A stretch of 64,000 bases of DNA from Rotaria sordida (taxonomy: Eukaryota; Rotifera; Eurotatoria; Philodinida; Philodinidae): assembly GCA_905250125.1 (NCBI GenBank), contig CAJNOL010000635.1:52393-116392 (forward strand). Reading direction: 5' to 3'. The position numbers and the translations under genes were made by a program. Position 1 is the stretch's first letter, and every line of letters starts with the position of its first letter. The notes under the pieces were generated by a model. The model saw only the letters and a list, made by a program, of their open reading frames with translations. It was not told the origin of the DNA and did no database searches. Below, piece after piece: positions 1 through 12,050 of this stretch.

Positions 1-1159
1 AATACAATTATGTATGCTGAATTATTTACTAGTTTAACAAAAGCACAAGTACAAGATGAATTTAATAAAATTCAATCTATTATACCTAGTGATTTACTTC
101 GACGTGCTTATTATAAAATGGCTAATTCACATGAAGGATTTTATACTTTACGTAGACAATTTATTACAAGTTATGCTGTTTTATGTACAAGTCATTATAT
201 TCTTGGTATTGGTGATCGACATCAATCGAAGTATGTTCAATATATATATATATATTTCAGTAAATAATTATTTATTTATTTATTTATTTAGTTTTCTCAT
301 TGATACATCATCAGGACAAGTTATTGGTATTGATTTTGGTTCAGCATTTAATGCTGCAACTATTGTAAGATTAATTTAAATTTCTAAAAAATAAAATAAT
401 AAATATTTTTATCTTTTAGCATTTACCTGTTCCTGAACTTATACCTATTCGTTTAACACGACAACTTGTTCAATTAATGTCACCAATTGGTACTAATGGT
501 CTCTTTCGTGCAACAATGATTCATACAATGAATGCTTTACGTGAAAATTCTGATTTATTACTTAGTACAATGGATGTTTTTATCAAAGAACCACTTATGG
601 AATGGATGGTAAAGATTTCTATTATTTTCTTTTTCTTTTATCATAATTCATTTATAGGAACATGCACTTAAAACAAGTAAACAAGTTTCACAAAGTGGTA
701 TGTATAAATGATATATGAAAAATACAAAAAGAGATAATTATATTTTTGTTTTTTTTAGAATCATCAACGATTCGTTCTGATGATACTTATGCTAAAGATC
801 GAATAAGAAGTGCACGATTGAAACTCAATGGAATTAATCCAGCAGTTATTACTGGGTATGTATAAAAGAAAAAAAAAAAGACAAAGTCTAATTAGTTTAA
901 TCTATTTTTTATTTTTAGTTCTGATCTTAAATTAAATAATTTTCTTCGTCCATCCAGTTTGAAAGAAGCACTTCATCAAATGGAAAAAGTAGTTGGTGGT
1001 GATCAAACACAAAATAAACGTGCACAAATTCTAATGCAATATCAATCAAATCGTTATCAAAAATTAACAGTTGATGAACAAATTGATTGTATTATTGATC
1101 AAGCAACTGATGTTGATATACTTGGTAGATCCTGGGCGGGCTTAGAAACATTTATGTAA
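1..1159 (+). CDS. PRKDC: DNA-PKcs (PIKK-family kinase), C-terminal part, six exons
   Basis: C-terminal 289 residues of the catalytic subunit of DNA-dependent protein kinase, the nuclear kinase of non-homologous end joining. The gene is cut by the window start. Exons fitted by frame: 1-230, 292-364, 420-608, 658-697, 759-855 and 919-1159, with GT-AG introns of 49-63 bp. The PIKK catalytic loop GIGDRHQSN (about residues 69-77) and the IDFG metal-binding motif (about 90-93) are present. The LPVPELIPIRLTRQ stretch and TMDVFIKEP are characteristic of DNA-PKcs rather than of ATM, ATR or mTOR. The C-terminus, with DQATDVDILGRSW and ending ETFM, is the FATC domain. The kinase core therefore looks intact. 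The 3' flank is non-coding. PIKK membership is near certain, and assignment to DNA-PKcs is strong from the C-terminal block. Confidence 0.93.
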
Positions 1160-3106
1160 TTCAATGCACTTTTTTTCTATGACATTTATTTTCTTGTTGT
1201 TCTTTACATTCAAAATCCTTTTTTTTTGACGCATAAACTTTGTTCTCGGTGCAGATAGTTAAATTGAAATTATTCTTTTTTTTTGTGTATGTACGGTGAT
1301 GATGATTTTTTTCTCATTGTGTAATTCGACTTACTCTTTTTCTGTCCAGTTTATGGTTCCGGTGCTTTTTTTGATGGAATCAAATAATAAATATAAAGAC
1401 AAGAATATTTTGATTAAAAAAAAATTGATTGTTTTAGAAAAATTTAAGTCAACAATGGTCAAAGTTCATTATTTTATTTTGAATACAGATGACAGTATTG
1501 ATTCTAAATGTTTGATGACAAATATCAATAATAAAGTTTAGGGATTAGAAACACTAGATAAGATTTGTTTGATAAATATTTATTCTATTTTTATAGCTGC
1601 AATTAATTGAATAGTATGACATGATCAAATCTATAGTTGTTAGAAATACTTTCTGTTCTCATATGTACGTGCTGATCAATACAGTGTAAATCTTCTCTTC
1701 AGTCTCTTCCTCAAGTTTCCACATCCACAGTTAAGGTATGGGGATTAGGATGGAGATATCAGGATAGAGGTATTAGATATAAGAGTCTATACATTGAAGT
1801 ATACATAAAGACATAGGATTATACATATGGAGGTATATACATATATATGATGTGTAGATAGGAATAAAAAAGTATAGGTAAAGTATACGGATAGGAACAT
1901 TGGTTACCTCTTTTGCAAAAATCTCTACACAAATTGTTGTTTCATTTTTCGGATATTTTAAAACAACTTGTGAGATTTTAAAAAATTCTTAGTTAAAATC
2001 CGAAATATATGTTCAGAATATTTTTCGATACAAGATCAACTGACTGTGAGCTCATGATTGAAATGATCCTAGATGTAGTTAATACAAATATTTATTTTCG
2101 AACATGTTTTATTTTAATTGAAAATTACTCAATGTAAAATATGAATGAAACATCTTTCATCGTACGAAATGTGGTAGTTAGTTTTTTTTTGTGTATTAAT
2201 CATAATAGAAATGTTTTATCTGTTGCATTTTGAAAGACTGAATTTTGAAAGAGTGAGCATTTAGCAAAACTTATTGTGTCTATAAGTAGTTTTAAGGAAA
2301 TGCAACTAATCATAATGTTTTTTCGACGTTCAAATTAATGTAGTACTTGATATTTGTAAGAAACTGATAACTCAATAAAATTTCTGAGTTCAAATCACTA
2401 AAAAAATATGTTCTACATTAACTGTGAATTCAGTTCAAACCCTGTTTCGCTTTTTTATAAAGAGCATTTCTAGTCCTTTTAAATATTTGCACACAGTAAA
2501 CCAATCTTATGTCGAAAAACTTTTGAACACATATTCGGAAAGAGCACAAATTCTGGTTGTAACTAAGTATTTTTAAATTTCACAAGCTGATTTTTAACAG
2601 TGGTTGAATGTGATATGATCTTTTTTTTTTTGACCAAATGCATATCGCAATCTGATAAGGAAGATTTCGATTCAATCCAACAGAGCTCCATTGAATTGAA
2701 TCAAAAATCGACTGATCTCGAATCGTCACCTTGGTCCAGGGTCGACTAATATGGAGTTCGTATACACCTGTATACGATCGTATTTTGAGGATCTACATGA
2801 TTCAATATTACGATCGTATGTTGCCGTGACCGTATATAAACTCTGTATACGACACGGAGTTAATAGTTCGTGTGAAATGCTAGCAAACTGCTACTTTTAG
2901 CAGCAAATAGGTTCGAGTTTTAGGTGCACTTTTCATCGTTGTCGATTGTATTCAAATTGAAATTTCTAGTAATCTTATCATGGTTGTGTGAGATATATAT
3001 ACAATTATACAGAGGAATCGTCAGAAATATCATCTTTCAAAAAACTGCTTTGGTGTAGTGGTAGTGCATTTGAATGAAACCTACGTAATTACTTCTCTAG
3101 ATTGTT
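1160..3106. other. AT-rich intergenic region, no gene seen
   Basis: This spans the 3' flank of the kinase gene to the start of the oxidase. It holds T-runs and a small imperfect palindromic patch at about 2735-2875, where GTATAC- and CGATCGTA-containing arms face each other. A stretch at 3050-3080 resembles a tRNA A box but has no matching B box. No coding exon could be supported. Confidence 0.5.
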
Positions 3107-5267
3107 ATGAGTTGGTCGTCAAGTATTATAGCAATTTTAGTAATAATATGTCAGAGAAGCCATACATTAGAACCATTCGATCCATATAGACACGATGGCT
3201 CTTGTACGGCATCAATGTCAATCTGTTCCTTCGAATTACGTGCTACTGGAGCCATGACTATGTTCTATAAAAACCTCTTTCGAGTCGTTGCTACTGATAA
3301 TGGTACATTATGTCATTACGAAGATTCTAGCCAAACATTTTCCATGAGTGAAATTATAACGGCCGATGGTTATCCAAAACTTGTAAGTTGATTTGATTTG
3401 ATATTCGTCTTGCTATGCTTGACAGGGTTTTTGCTCATTTACCTAGGTGTACGTCTTCAATGATTCTCTACCGGGTCCTGTTCTACATGTGTATCAGAAT
3501 CAAACAGTGCGCATACGTATTCACAATGATTTTCCAACAGAATCGCTTAGCGTTCATTTTCACGGTATTCGACAAGTGAATACACCAGAGAGTGATGGAG
3601 TTGGACGAATCACTCAACTCTCCATCTTATCGGGTTCTAGTTTTCAACATGAATTTATTGCATTGGATACTGGCACTTTCTGGTATCATTCACATGTTCA
3701 ATCTCAGACAGCAATGGGGCTGTTAGGTGGTTTTGTTGTTCATCCTCGAAAAGTGACTAATCGAGAAGAAGAGGGTGAATTCGTATTGGTCCTCAATGAT
3801 TGGCAACACTTTTACACCAGTGAGCAGCATCATTTACTCATCGAGAGCGGTCAATTCTATCCGAATAGTTTGGAATCGTTGAAAACATCGGGTACTATTG
3901 ATTTTTTTGAAGCTGTTGATGGATCACGAGCAGCTGAAGCACTAGTCACTTCGATTCTCATCAATGGACGTGGTCAATATTTTGATCCGCATGCAGAAAA
4001 TGATAGATCGAGTACGACACCATTAGAATATCTGAGAGTAGTTTCGGCACCCAGCAATGGCATTTACCGTCTGCGTTTGATTAATGGTGGTAGCGTATTC
4101 TCACTGAAATTCTCTATCGATGGTCATCCATTGAAAGTGATCGCATCGGATGGCATACCATTTGCAGACCCGATGATAGTCGATCAATTGATTATCGGTC
4201 TCGGAGAACGATACGATGTTTTAATTACAGCTACAATAAACAGAGCAATCAATTACTGGATTCGAGTCGATACCATGGATAAAAACAATAATCCACGATG
4301 GCATGCTCGAGCAATCTTACAGTATACGACTAATACGATTATGCCAACATCGAAACCACGAGAATGTACTACGAATCAACCGTGTCTTATTTTGAATTGT
4401 CCTTTCACTCAATACGGTCCAAACATTGCGGATAATGCCATGTCTCTGATTTGTTTGACTCCTCTAAATTTAACTACACATGCAGATCATCTTGATCGTG
4501 ATCTTCTAGACGAAACAATGATACCTGAAGTACGCAAGACGCTTCAGTTGACCATTGTTAAACGTACCAATAAACGGGCTGGGTTCGAATCATTCAATTA
4601 CATTGGTATGAAATATCCATCGATCGACAAACCAGTTCTCTACAATGCTCGACATGTTCGAGAAAACTATGCCTGTCCCAATCGTCTATTGGGCTATGAT
4701 ACCGGCGAACAATGTTATCATACCATAGTGGCTCAATATAACGATATTGTAGAATTAATACTTATCAATCATGATGATGATCAGCATCCTCTCCATTTAC
4801 ATGGCTCCTACTTTCATATTGTTGAACTTGGTCTAGCTCAATTGAATTCAACAACTGGTCAAATCAAAACTGACAATCCGAATGTGTACTGTAACGAACA
4901 TGCTCAATGTTCATGCACAAAAGCGAATGGTGCATGCGAAAAAAATAATATGCGTTTAGTGAAGGATACAGTGCAGTTACCAAAAGGGGGGTAAGATTCG
5001 TGTTGTGTCAAGAGTGGAGACTTGATAAGAAGAGGCTTTTATTATTTTGTTTTAAATATAGATATATGAGAGTACGTTTTCGAGCGACGAATCCTGGTGT
5101 TTGGCTCTTCCATTGTCATACGGAACCACACTTAGATCGAGGCATGTCCATCAATATTCATGTTAGTATATTGATAGATATCATCGAACAGCAATCATCA
5201 AACACTTCTCTAATATATTTAGGTCGCCGAAGATCAAATATTTCAGTCGAAGAAAGTCAAGCAATAA
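3107..5267 (+). CDS. Secreted multicopper oxidase (laccase-like), four exons
   Basis: Laccase-type multicopper oxidase of about 654 residues, which oxidises phenols, metals or similar substrates with four copper ions while reducing O2 to water. Exons: 3107-3382, 3447-4990, 5062-5161 and 5223-5267. An N-terminal hydrophobic stretch (about residues 7-20) suggests secretion. All four copper-ligand motifs are present: HFHG (about 129-132), WYHSH (about 171-175), HPLHLHG (about 539-545) and HCHTEPHLDRGM (about 624-635), the last with a Met at the axial type-1 position. Cupredoxin domain order and length fit animal laccases. A splice acceptor lies 6 bp before the ATG, so the mRNA may be trans-spliced. 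The last exon is inferred: without the final splice, the frame reads on to a stop at 5288-5290. The natural substrate cannot be told from sequence. Confidence 0.9.
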
Positions 5268-6774
5268 TATTTGCATACAATGGAATTTGAATGATACTGA
5301 TTTTTGTTGCCTCAATTATATGATTGTCTAGCATTAAAAGAAGAATAAATGTTGCCTTTCTCTTGCGTCATCCCAAAAGCTTATATCTCGGGACCAAATT
5401 TCAAACCTGAAAAAATATCAGAAAAGTCTGGACATATAAACGAATCATCACCTGGATTGAAGTGGTTCGTAGTTGACGTTTTCACTCCTCAGTTTTGAAC
5501 AGATCAATCTCGGAGTAGAATCAAAAAGATAGGTTGAGTGAAGAGAAGACCCACACTCAGAAACGTGTTTGAATGGGTTTTAGAATAAGTTTTTAAAATT
5601 AAAAAATTAACGTCTCAATCTATTTCAGATATAGAAGTCAGAAATATGCACCACTTAGCTATACAAGCTTGAAATCTCGTCTCGTCAAAAGAAATATATA
5701 TTTGAATTTGTAACTTAAAAATATATCTGATTTACTAATAGAATTTTTCATTAATGTATTTCACATAATAACTCTCCAAGATGTCTTCTACCTGTGCTCC
5801 TTTTTCTTTTTCTCGTCGTTCGCATAGAAACCAATTATATTTTCCAAAGCGAAGTGGTAAAGAATTTAAAGATTTTATATTTAAAGACGTGTTCTATTTC
5901 TAATAACTACTTTGCTGGTGAAACCTTATCAATGACTTTTCTCCGTTCGACAGCTTGATTCTCTGAAATATGAATAAAGAGTGTGCAGTTCAACCGTGGA
6001 TATCGATGCAGAACAAGAGAATATCTTCACCTGCGCCCACCCACAAACGACTGGTAGCAATTAGTCTACTCAGATCGTTGATTCTGGTCGAAATCGACCA
6101 TATTCACCGGCTTTTCGGCATGTTTTCTGTGGACACCCGCTAGAGACAACTATGAACATAGAAGGAGTATTCCGGATAGCAAAGTCAGTGTGTCCAAACC
6201 TATGAATAACCACAGTACACCGACATAAAAAATGGAGAGGAATCGGCCAGAATTCTGTCGGAAAATATCTGAAAACCACAGGAAACTCAGTGGAACGATA
6301 AAAAGATCCACAAGAAACAATATGGAATTCCTGGCATCTAGCAGAATAATCCGATATAGAACGTATCGAAGCATCCATGATATTTTCACACCACGATGAT
6401 GATTTGAGGACAAATATTCAGGTCGCACAAAGCAATCCGTACGAATCCTTTCACTATTATCATCAAAACACCAGAACAACAGAGAAACTCCACAATGTCC
6501 TATTAAGCTTTCAAATCTGACGACAAACTGACCTCGAATTTCCATCTAGGCGAAAATGATCTATGAAGCTTCTCGTGAAATTCGGGACATACAGAAAACT
6601 TATCAATGTGTTAGGTCAGTTTTACTAGAGAAAAAAAATATACCTTCATATTTTATTTATTCCCATATTCCATAACGAACTCTGCACTCACATAAAGACA
6701 ACGCTTACTTTGATATCCAAAGATACAGAAAAATGATGAGCAACAACTTGGAAAGTAAGCAGTCTGTGCCGAAT
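5268..6774. other. Intergenic; two overlapping antisense ORFs of doubtful status
   Basis: No recognised gene. On the minus strand, 6150-6545 encodes a 131-residue hydrophobic ORF with two possible membrane spans, and an overlapping frame at 6070-6378 is also open. Neither shows a family motif. They could be a fragment of a membrane protein or chance ORFs. Confidence 0.3.
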
Positions 6775-7325
6775 AGAGGGTTGCAGGTTACGCTATTTTG
6801 ACAGCCTGTAACCTGCCCTGCTGAGATTTTGACAACCTGACCCTGCCCTGCCCTGTAAACTTTTTCGCGTACCCTGCCCTGTGAATTTATTTCATAACCG
6901 TTAACCTGCCCTGCCCTGCCCTGTCTTCTTTAAAACTGGAGAAAATTCGAAACTTTCACGTCAATTTATTGTTAAATTTCATTTCGATTTGTTACAACCA
7001 TAAAGCAAAACCAAACAACATTATATATCTCGAAAATTTCTAATCATCAACAATATCTAGATTTAAAAATTGCCTTCTTTTTTCTAATACTCGACCTGAT
7101 GAGCTAAAAACATGCTCCAATGTAGGTGTGGTGTGGGGTATGAATCTTCTCTTCGCACATCCACACCCTATTAAGAGATTTGTTGTTTTTTAGTGTATTT
7201 GATTCATCTAAACAATTTTTAAAATGATAGCTAATAGTAGAAGTTTCATTTGATATGGAATATGATAATATCTCATAGAACAACCGACGTACAGGGTAGG
7301 GCAGAGCAGGTTACCTATACCCTAC
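6775..7325 (-). mobile_element. Internally deleted hAT transposon remnant
   Basis: A decayed hAT element of about 550 bp. Reading the minus strand from about 7165 down to the stop at 7042-7040 gives the C-terminal hAT dimerisation segment: an AKRRF...P block followed by LEHVFSSSGRVLEKRRQFL. This matches the family signature in which a Ser/Glu-Arg-Val-Phe-Ser block precedes an Arg-rich helix. The two ends carry related inverted motifs: AGGGTTGCAGGTTAC near 6778, and the complement of TAGGGTATAGGTAAC near 7305-7319. Many CCTGCCCTG units lie just inside the left end (6815-6925). Most of the transposase is missing, and no clean 8-bp target duplication is visible. The protein match gives good confidence in the family; the boundaries are approximate. 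Confidence 0.7.
6815..6925. repeat. CCTGCCCTG subterminal repeat cluster
   Basis: About ten imperfect copies of a CCCTG/CCTGCCCTG unit occur within roughly 110 bp, in sequence that is otherwise AT-rich. They lie just inside the left end of the hAT remnant, and a short inverse counterpart (CAGGGTAGGGCAG) lies at its right end. Subterminal transposase-binding repeats are normal for hAT elements, so this is their likely origin. Confidence 0.6.
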
Positions 7326-7504
7326 AGAGCTCTATAGCTGTTTGAAGGGAGCATATATATCCACATCCACATCCTTTTAAAGGCAGCTGAATTTTACAGC
7401 CAACTACGACACATGCATATATACATAACTATAGTACTCGAGTTCTACTATATAGGCATATAACCAAAATTAATGTTGTCAAGTTTTAATGCATGACTGA
7501 AAAC

Positions 7505-8470
7505 AAAAATACTTGTTAGCGCAGTCTCTTTGGAGCTGAAATGTGGAATTCATATATTTTCCTTAAGCTATGATAGCAAACTACTAGTGATATTCTGAGA
7601 CGATAAAAATTAGTAAAGGGAAGGCTCAACTATTTTTCAAAAATTTGTGAAAAAATTTCAAAATTTTTAAAAGATGTCGTAAACTATAGCGGAAAAATTT
7701 TTGAACATTCTAGGAGAGAGGAAAATCCACCTGTGCCCCCCCCCCCCGCATCTCTCGGTATCTCTCTGCTAGTCACATACCACAAACTCATTCATAAGGT
7801 CTGTAATTCAGAAGGAGGGGAAGAGCCGCCAAAACTCGAATTCAAGCATGCACCAAATATAATTCTTTGTGTGCATTTGACTGGATTTGACAAGATTTGA
7901 CTTGGATTTCATTAGCTTTATCTAGTGAATTCTGGTTAAAGGTAATTGAAGCCTGGGAATCCAAATCTGCAATCGATGTCTCACAATTTTGAGTTCATTG
8001 TTTCTATATGACATTGCTCGAAAACAAATTAATTTTTATTAAAACAACAGTTTTTCTCGGAAAAAGTTTTGTGACAAATAGTGATCTTTCCGAAAATACA
8101 AATTTTTTTTTCGAAAAAGTGAACTCAAAATTTTGAAAATTTGATTTCTGAATTGGACTCTCCGACTCTGATTTCCATTCGTCAACCTTTATAAAAAAAA
8201 ATCGTTATTTTCTCAAAAAGTCCTTTTCTTAGTGAAAAAATTGAATTGTAAAGTTTGACAAACTAATTGTAGATTTGGATTCAACGACGCTGATTATCCT
8301 TATTTCAAATTCACTAATCAAATTTAAATTCAGTTGAACCCACCACCAAGTCCAGTCAAAGTCTAACGTTTAAATGTGACAAGATTTGGGTTTGATACAT
8401 CTCTACTCGAATTTAAAACTTACACTCGTTATTTTCTTCGAAAATATGTGTGTTCCACAAAATAAAAAAT
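7505..8470 (+). repeat. Dispersed repeat copy A (interrupted)
   Basis: This region matches 14390-14770 with many substitutions. Shared landmarks in order are an AGCGCAGTCTC-like start, AATAAAAATTAGT, GAACATTCTA, TCTCTCTGCTAGTCA, AAACTCGAA, and AACTTACACTC followed by TTCTTCGAAAATAT. In copy A the match is split by the 563-bp insertion at 7843-8405. A polycytosine run lies at 7736-7747. A short match to the first 35 bp also occurs near 11890. The family is not recognised; neither copy has coding potential. Confidence 0.65.
7843..8405. mobile_element. Non-autonomous hAT-like insertion with 8-bp target duplication
   Basis: A 563-bp insertion flanked by the direct repeat CTCGAATT (7835-7842 and 8406-8413). 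The uninterrupted copy of the host repeat at about 14711 acts as the empty site. The ends are imperfect inverted repeats (left AAGCATGCACCAAAT; the complement of the right end reads AGAGATGTATCAAAC). The subterminal motif TTTGACTGGA appears in both orientations. An 8-bp duplication with short imperfect ends is the hAT pattern. There is no ORF, so this is a MITE-type element. Confidence 0.7.
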
Positions 8471-9129
8471 TCGAGAAATGAACAATTATCCATGATGTGA
8501 GATTAGTAAATGCTGCAGCAGTTCCTCTAAACCCAAGCAACTAAGAGAAGGACTTTTAAGTCAACAGGATCAACACTTGGATGAAAAACAATTTACTGAA
8601 ACCGTGACCAAAAAAGTTATTCCTGTACATCTCTAATCATAGATCTGTTTCTGTCACCAATATCTATTCCGAAAAATTAGTCCTAGATTAAGCTGTTATG
8701 ATACCCGTGCATTGTAACCTGGTCTGTAAAATTTCTTGTAACCTTACTTTACCCTGCTTCTGATGTCATCTACAAGGTTCTAAATGGAAGTCATGATAAA
8801 AAAAAATACAATCGATGATAAGAATATTACGCAGAAACTATATTAAATGCGCCCATACGGTACATTCTATACGGCGAGTAAATAATAATAACCCATTACT
8901 CATTTGTTATACACAAGGTTATACACTACTCTATACATACGTATCGACATGGATGCGGATAAGTGAATGTGAATATCTTCGTTTGATCCACATGCGCAAG
9001 CACACTACAAACCTACACTACACACTCACGTTCACACCCACCCACACCCCACTCCCACTCTCAAGCAAAACTATAATCACTGTTTCTTTCTGTATATCAT
9101 GTATTATTGTTAAGTGTTCCATATTATAT
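8406..9129. other. Intergenic tail of repeat copy A and AC-rich tract
   Basis: Contains the end of repeat copy A. At 8712-8757 there is a possible small hAT-end fragment (GTAACCTGG...TACCCTGC-like). At 9015-9060 there is an AC-rich tract of CACCC/CCACACCCC units. No gene was seen. Confidence 0.5.
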
Positions 9130-11515
9130 TTATGTATTCATATTTGATGCGTCATTTAACAATTGATCCTCATTTTTTTCAACCTGAAGTTCTACATGGT
9201 CTTTCACCTCATCGAATTTTGGTTTCAAGTGAACTTTTTCAAAGACGTAATTACGATAAACACCTGCCTTTTTTGATATATACAATACGATAACATCGGA
9301 AACGAATGTCGCTATACCAAATATTCCAATTAATGAACCAATATTTAAAGTTAACGTAATAAAGTTAAATTTTCCAGCGTTGCCACTAACAGTAATTATA
9401 AAACGAAGACCATAAGCTTTCGTTAATGTACGAAAATGTTCTTCATTTTGTTTCCAAGTAGAAGTATAACGAAAATTAAACCCAACTGAAAATGGTTTTT
9501 CACGAAATGGTACATCAAGACGAGTAAATGTGTATTCAGGTTTACATAATTTTACATTTCGATCCAAATTACAGTTCCAATGAAGTTTAATATTTATAAC
9601 ACCACCATAACGTAACATTAAATCACGTTCAGTAATGTCATATTCAGCTTCTTTTAACATATAATCAATAGTAAATATTGGACAATCTTTATTATAAACT
9701 GAATCAAAAACGCATGGCTTCAAATTATCAACCATGTTTTTGGTTTTAATTCCAAATAAGGGAAATTCAATAAAAGTTTTTATAAATATTGTAAATTTAG
9801 GAACGCCTTGAACATACATTGACGATGAGTCACCATCTTCAGGTGGACACCAACCTAAACGAAAAGATTTCATAACAGTAAAAAAAAAAGCAATTTACGA
9901 GCTTTTTTAATAGAAACAAAACTCCATTAATGATCTTTCAATCATCCAATACTTTCTAATGAATAAATATTCTCTAGTCAAGTGATTTAATCACTTAGAA
10001 AAGTTTCGTCAATAATTTAGATAAACGCAAAAACTATCCTTGCTTTTTCTTCATGATTGATTGTTGCGATTCGAATATTAGCAGCAAACTTAATATTCTT
10101 AGAATGTAATATATGACAGTTCAACAAAAGCAGAAAAAGAGTTTAACTAAGTAATAGTGTACATTTTGTTTGAGTATTTATATTATTCCTAATGAAAGGT
10201 CGTCATTACAATATTTTTGATTCTTCAAGTTAATATTCAGTGAATCATATAAATATTTAAATCTAAGGCGATCAGAAAGCATCATGGAATTTTTCAGATA
10301 TTATTCCTTGATGCGAAAACTTCGTAGACTTTCTAACTCGAATCAAATTTTCTTTATCGATCATTACAAATAGAGCATATATATCTATGAATAGTTGTGC
10401 TACTCAGTATCTAGGATGTTGAAGTTAGAGGCTGATTGAAATTACTGTTCACGTCTATAACTTTCAAACATTTTTTTTTTCTTTGAATTTTCGACTATGC
10501 AGCATAGAGATTTGTATCTCCTACAATAAAGATAATGACAGAGGACATTCAAACATCGTACACTAATAGCGTCGCAAAATTTCCCTACATACTCAATCGG
10601 AGTATTTTGTTTCTTTTAGTGCGATAGATTCCGACAATTGTAGTTTATACAATGATCAAAGAACGCATATTAATAACGTTTCATTCTTGATATATAAGCT
10701 AATTTTTTTTTTATTGGATTTTTAGAAAATTAAGTAGAAGCATAAGTAAACAAAAATGTATCTGAAAATGACTAGAGTAAAACAAGCTCTGTATGTTAAG
10801 CAACAACAATTACATACTTTTACATGTTTTATTCTAGTTAGAATTATGCTAATAAGTTTTCAATTAGTTTTTGTTTTTTAAATAGTATCTTGATTTATTT
10901 ATGGTAAAAAGAATTCTTCTTCAATTCTGCTATCTACACAAAAAGTTTACCTGCATATTCACATAAACCCGTTGAACTTTTTATGGCAGCTCCTGTCTGA
11001 TTGACAATATTTTTCTCTGGTGTAAATAAACATCGACCTGTCCACCGTCCATTCATGGCCGGTATAAATGGTTGATTTGAACACATATCGTCATTTATAC
11101 ATATTGCTTGTTTTAATCTTATACTTTCAGGACATATCGATTGTTTTTGATTAGTTTGAATAAAATTGGACATGATGAATATAGCATCGTTTTCCGATGG
11201 TGGAATAACATAATCTATTAAAATATAACAAGTGATTCGCCTATATTAATAAAATTCTTGATTTCTCATCATACCTGCGACATCCATAATAATAGTCTTA
11301 TTTGGTGGCATTCCAACTTGACCGATACCTTTGGCTTTAAGTGTGACTGATGATATCACTGTGGTATCATGTATTTGATAACCTTTTCGGTATATAAGTA
11401 AATATAATGTAGAATATGTGAATATAACTACTTGAATAATACGAAGTAAAACAGCATATCGTACGCTGTGTATTAATACAAATTTTGGTGTTTTATATTC
11501 AGTAAGATAACGCAT
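9130..11515 (-). CDS. P2X receptor (ATP-gated cation channel), three exons
   Basis: Complete P2X purinoceptor of 409 residues, a trimeric plasma-membrane channel opened by extracellular ATP. Exons on the minus strand: 11515-11275, 11214-10951 and 9854-9130, with introns of 60 and 1096 bp. The N-terminus has the family start (YKTPKFVLI, then TM1 and a KGYQ motif). The SVTLKAKG block carries the first two ATP-binding lysines. NFR (about 295-297) and TKAYG (Lys about 314) supply the remaining ATP contacts. The ectodomain cysteines occur in the usual order (CPES, CINDDMC, GRC, CEYAGWCP, PCVF...DCP, WNC...LCKP). TM2 is followed by YISKK, the conserved YxxxK trafficking motif. Length and motif completeness indicate a functional gene. 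The vertebrate subtype cannot be assigned. Confidence 0.95.
9855..10950 (-). other. Large intron of the P2X gene
   Basis: A 1096-bp intron, far longer than the 45-90 bp typical of this window. It is AT-rich and shows no ORF, inverted termini or recognised repeat. Why it is large is not evident. Confidence 0.6.
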
Positions 11516-12050
11516 AAAAGTATGTTTGATATTATCACAATAAAAATGAAAACGATCTTTCGCCAGTGGATTGGAACTCGTGGTTTCTTAATAAAATGTT
11601 TTATTTATTCTAAAATAGCAATAATAATTATGTTCAATAATTTTTACAGAATACACAATCACATATACTGAATATATTATTTATATATTTTCTCATAATA
11701 TCTCTAATGTTTATCTTGTAATAATAAAATTCATATAAGATACATTTTAGTATTGATGTGGGCAGAAATATGCGCGTCTAAATGAAATATGTAATATTCT
11801 AAGTGTATTAAAAAGAGAATGACTATTAATGTAATGAAAAAAAACGGTAGATGAACATCAATTTTTGTAATAACCTTGTATATAAGAGAAATTTATTAGC
11901 GCAATCTCATTGAAATTAAAATGTAAAACACGATGTAGCTATTTTAACTTATTTCATGACAATGACCTTTTTTTCCATCTGTTGTGAAGCACATTTCTCA
12001 ATGGGGAAACATCGTACTTTTGTACTTTAAAATACGTTAAAACACTTTAA

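Noticed and set aside
2905-2930. B-box-like GGTTCGAG
   Set aside because: No A box upstream at suitable spacing and no cloverleaf.
3048-3085. tRNA-like A-box sequence (TGGTGTAGTGGTAGTGCA)
   Set aside because: No B box, anticodon arm or acceptor stem could be formed from the following 60 bases.
5162-5290. Unspliced C-terminal extension of the oxidase
   Set aside because: A GT-AG intron (5162-5222) gives a shorter tail, VAEDQIF..., directly after the copper motif, as in relatives; kept only as an alternative.
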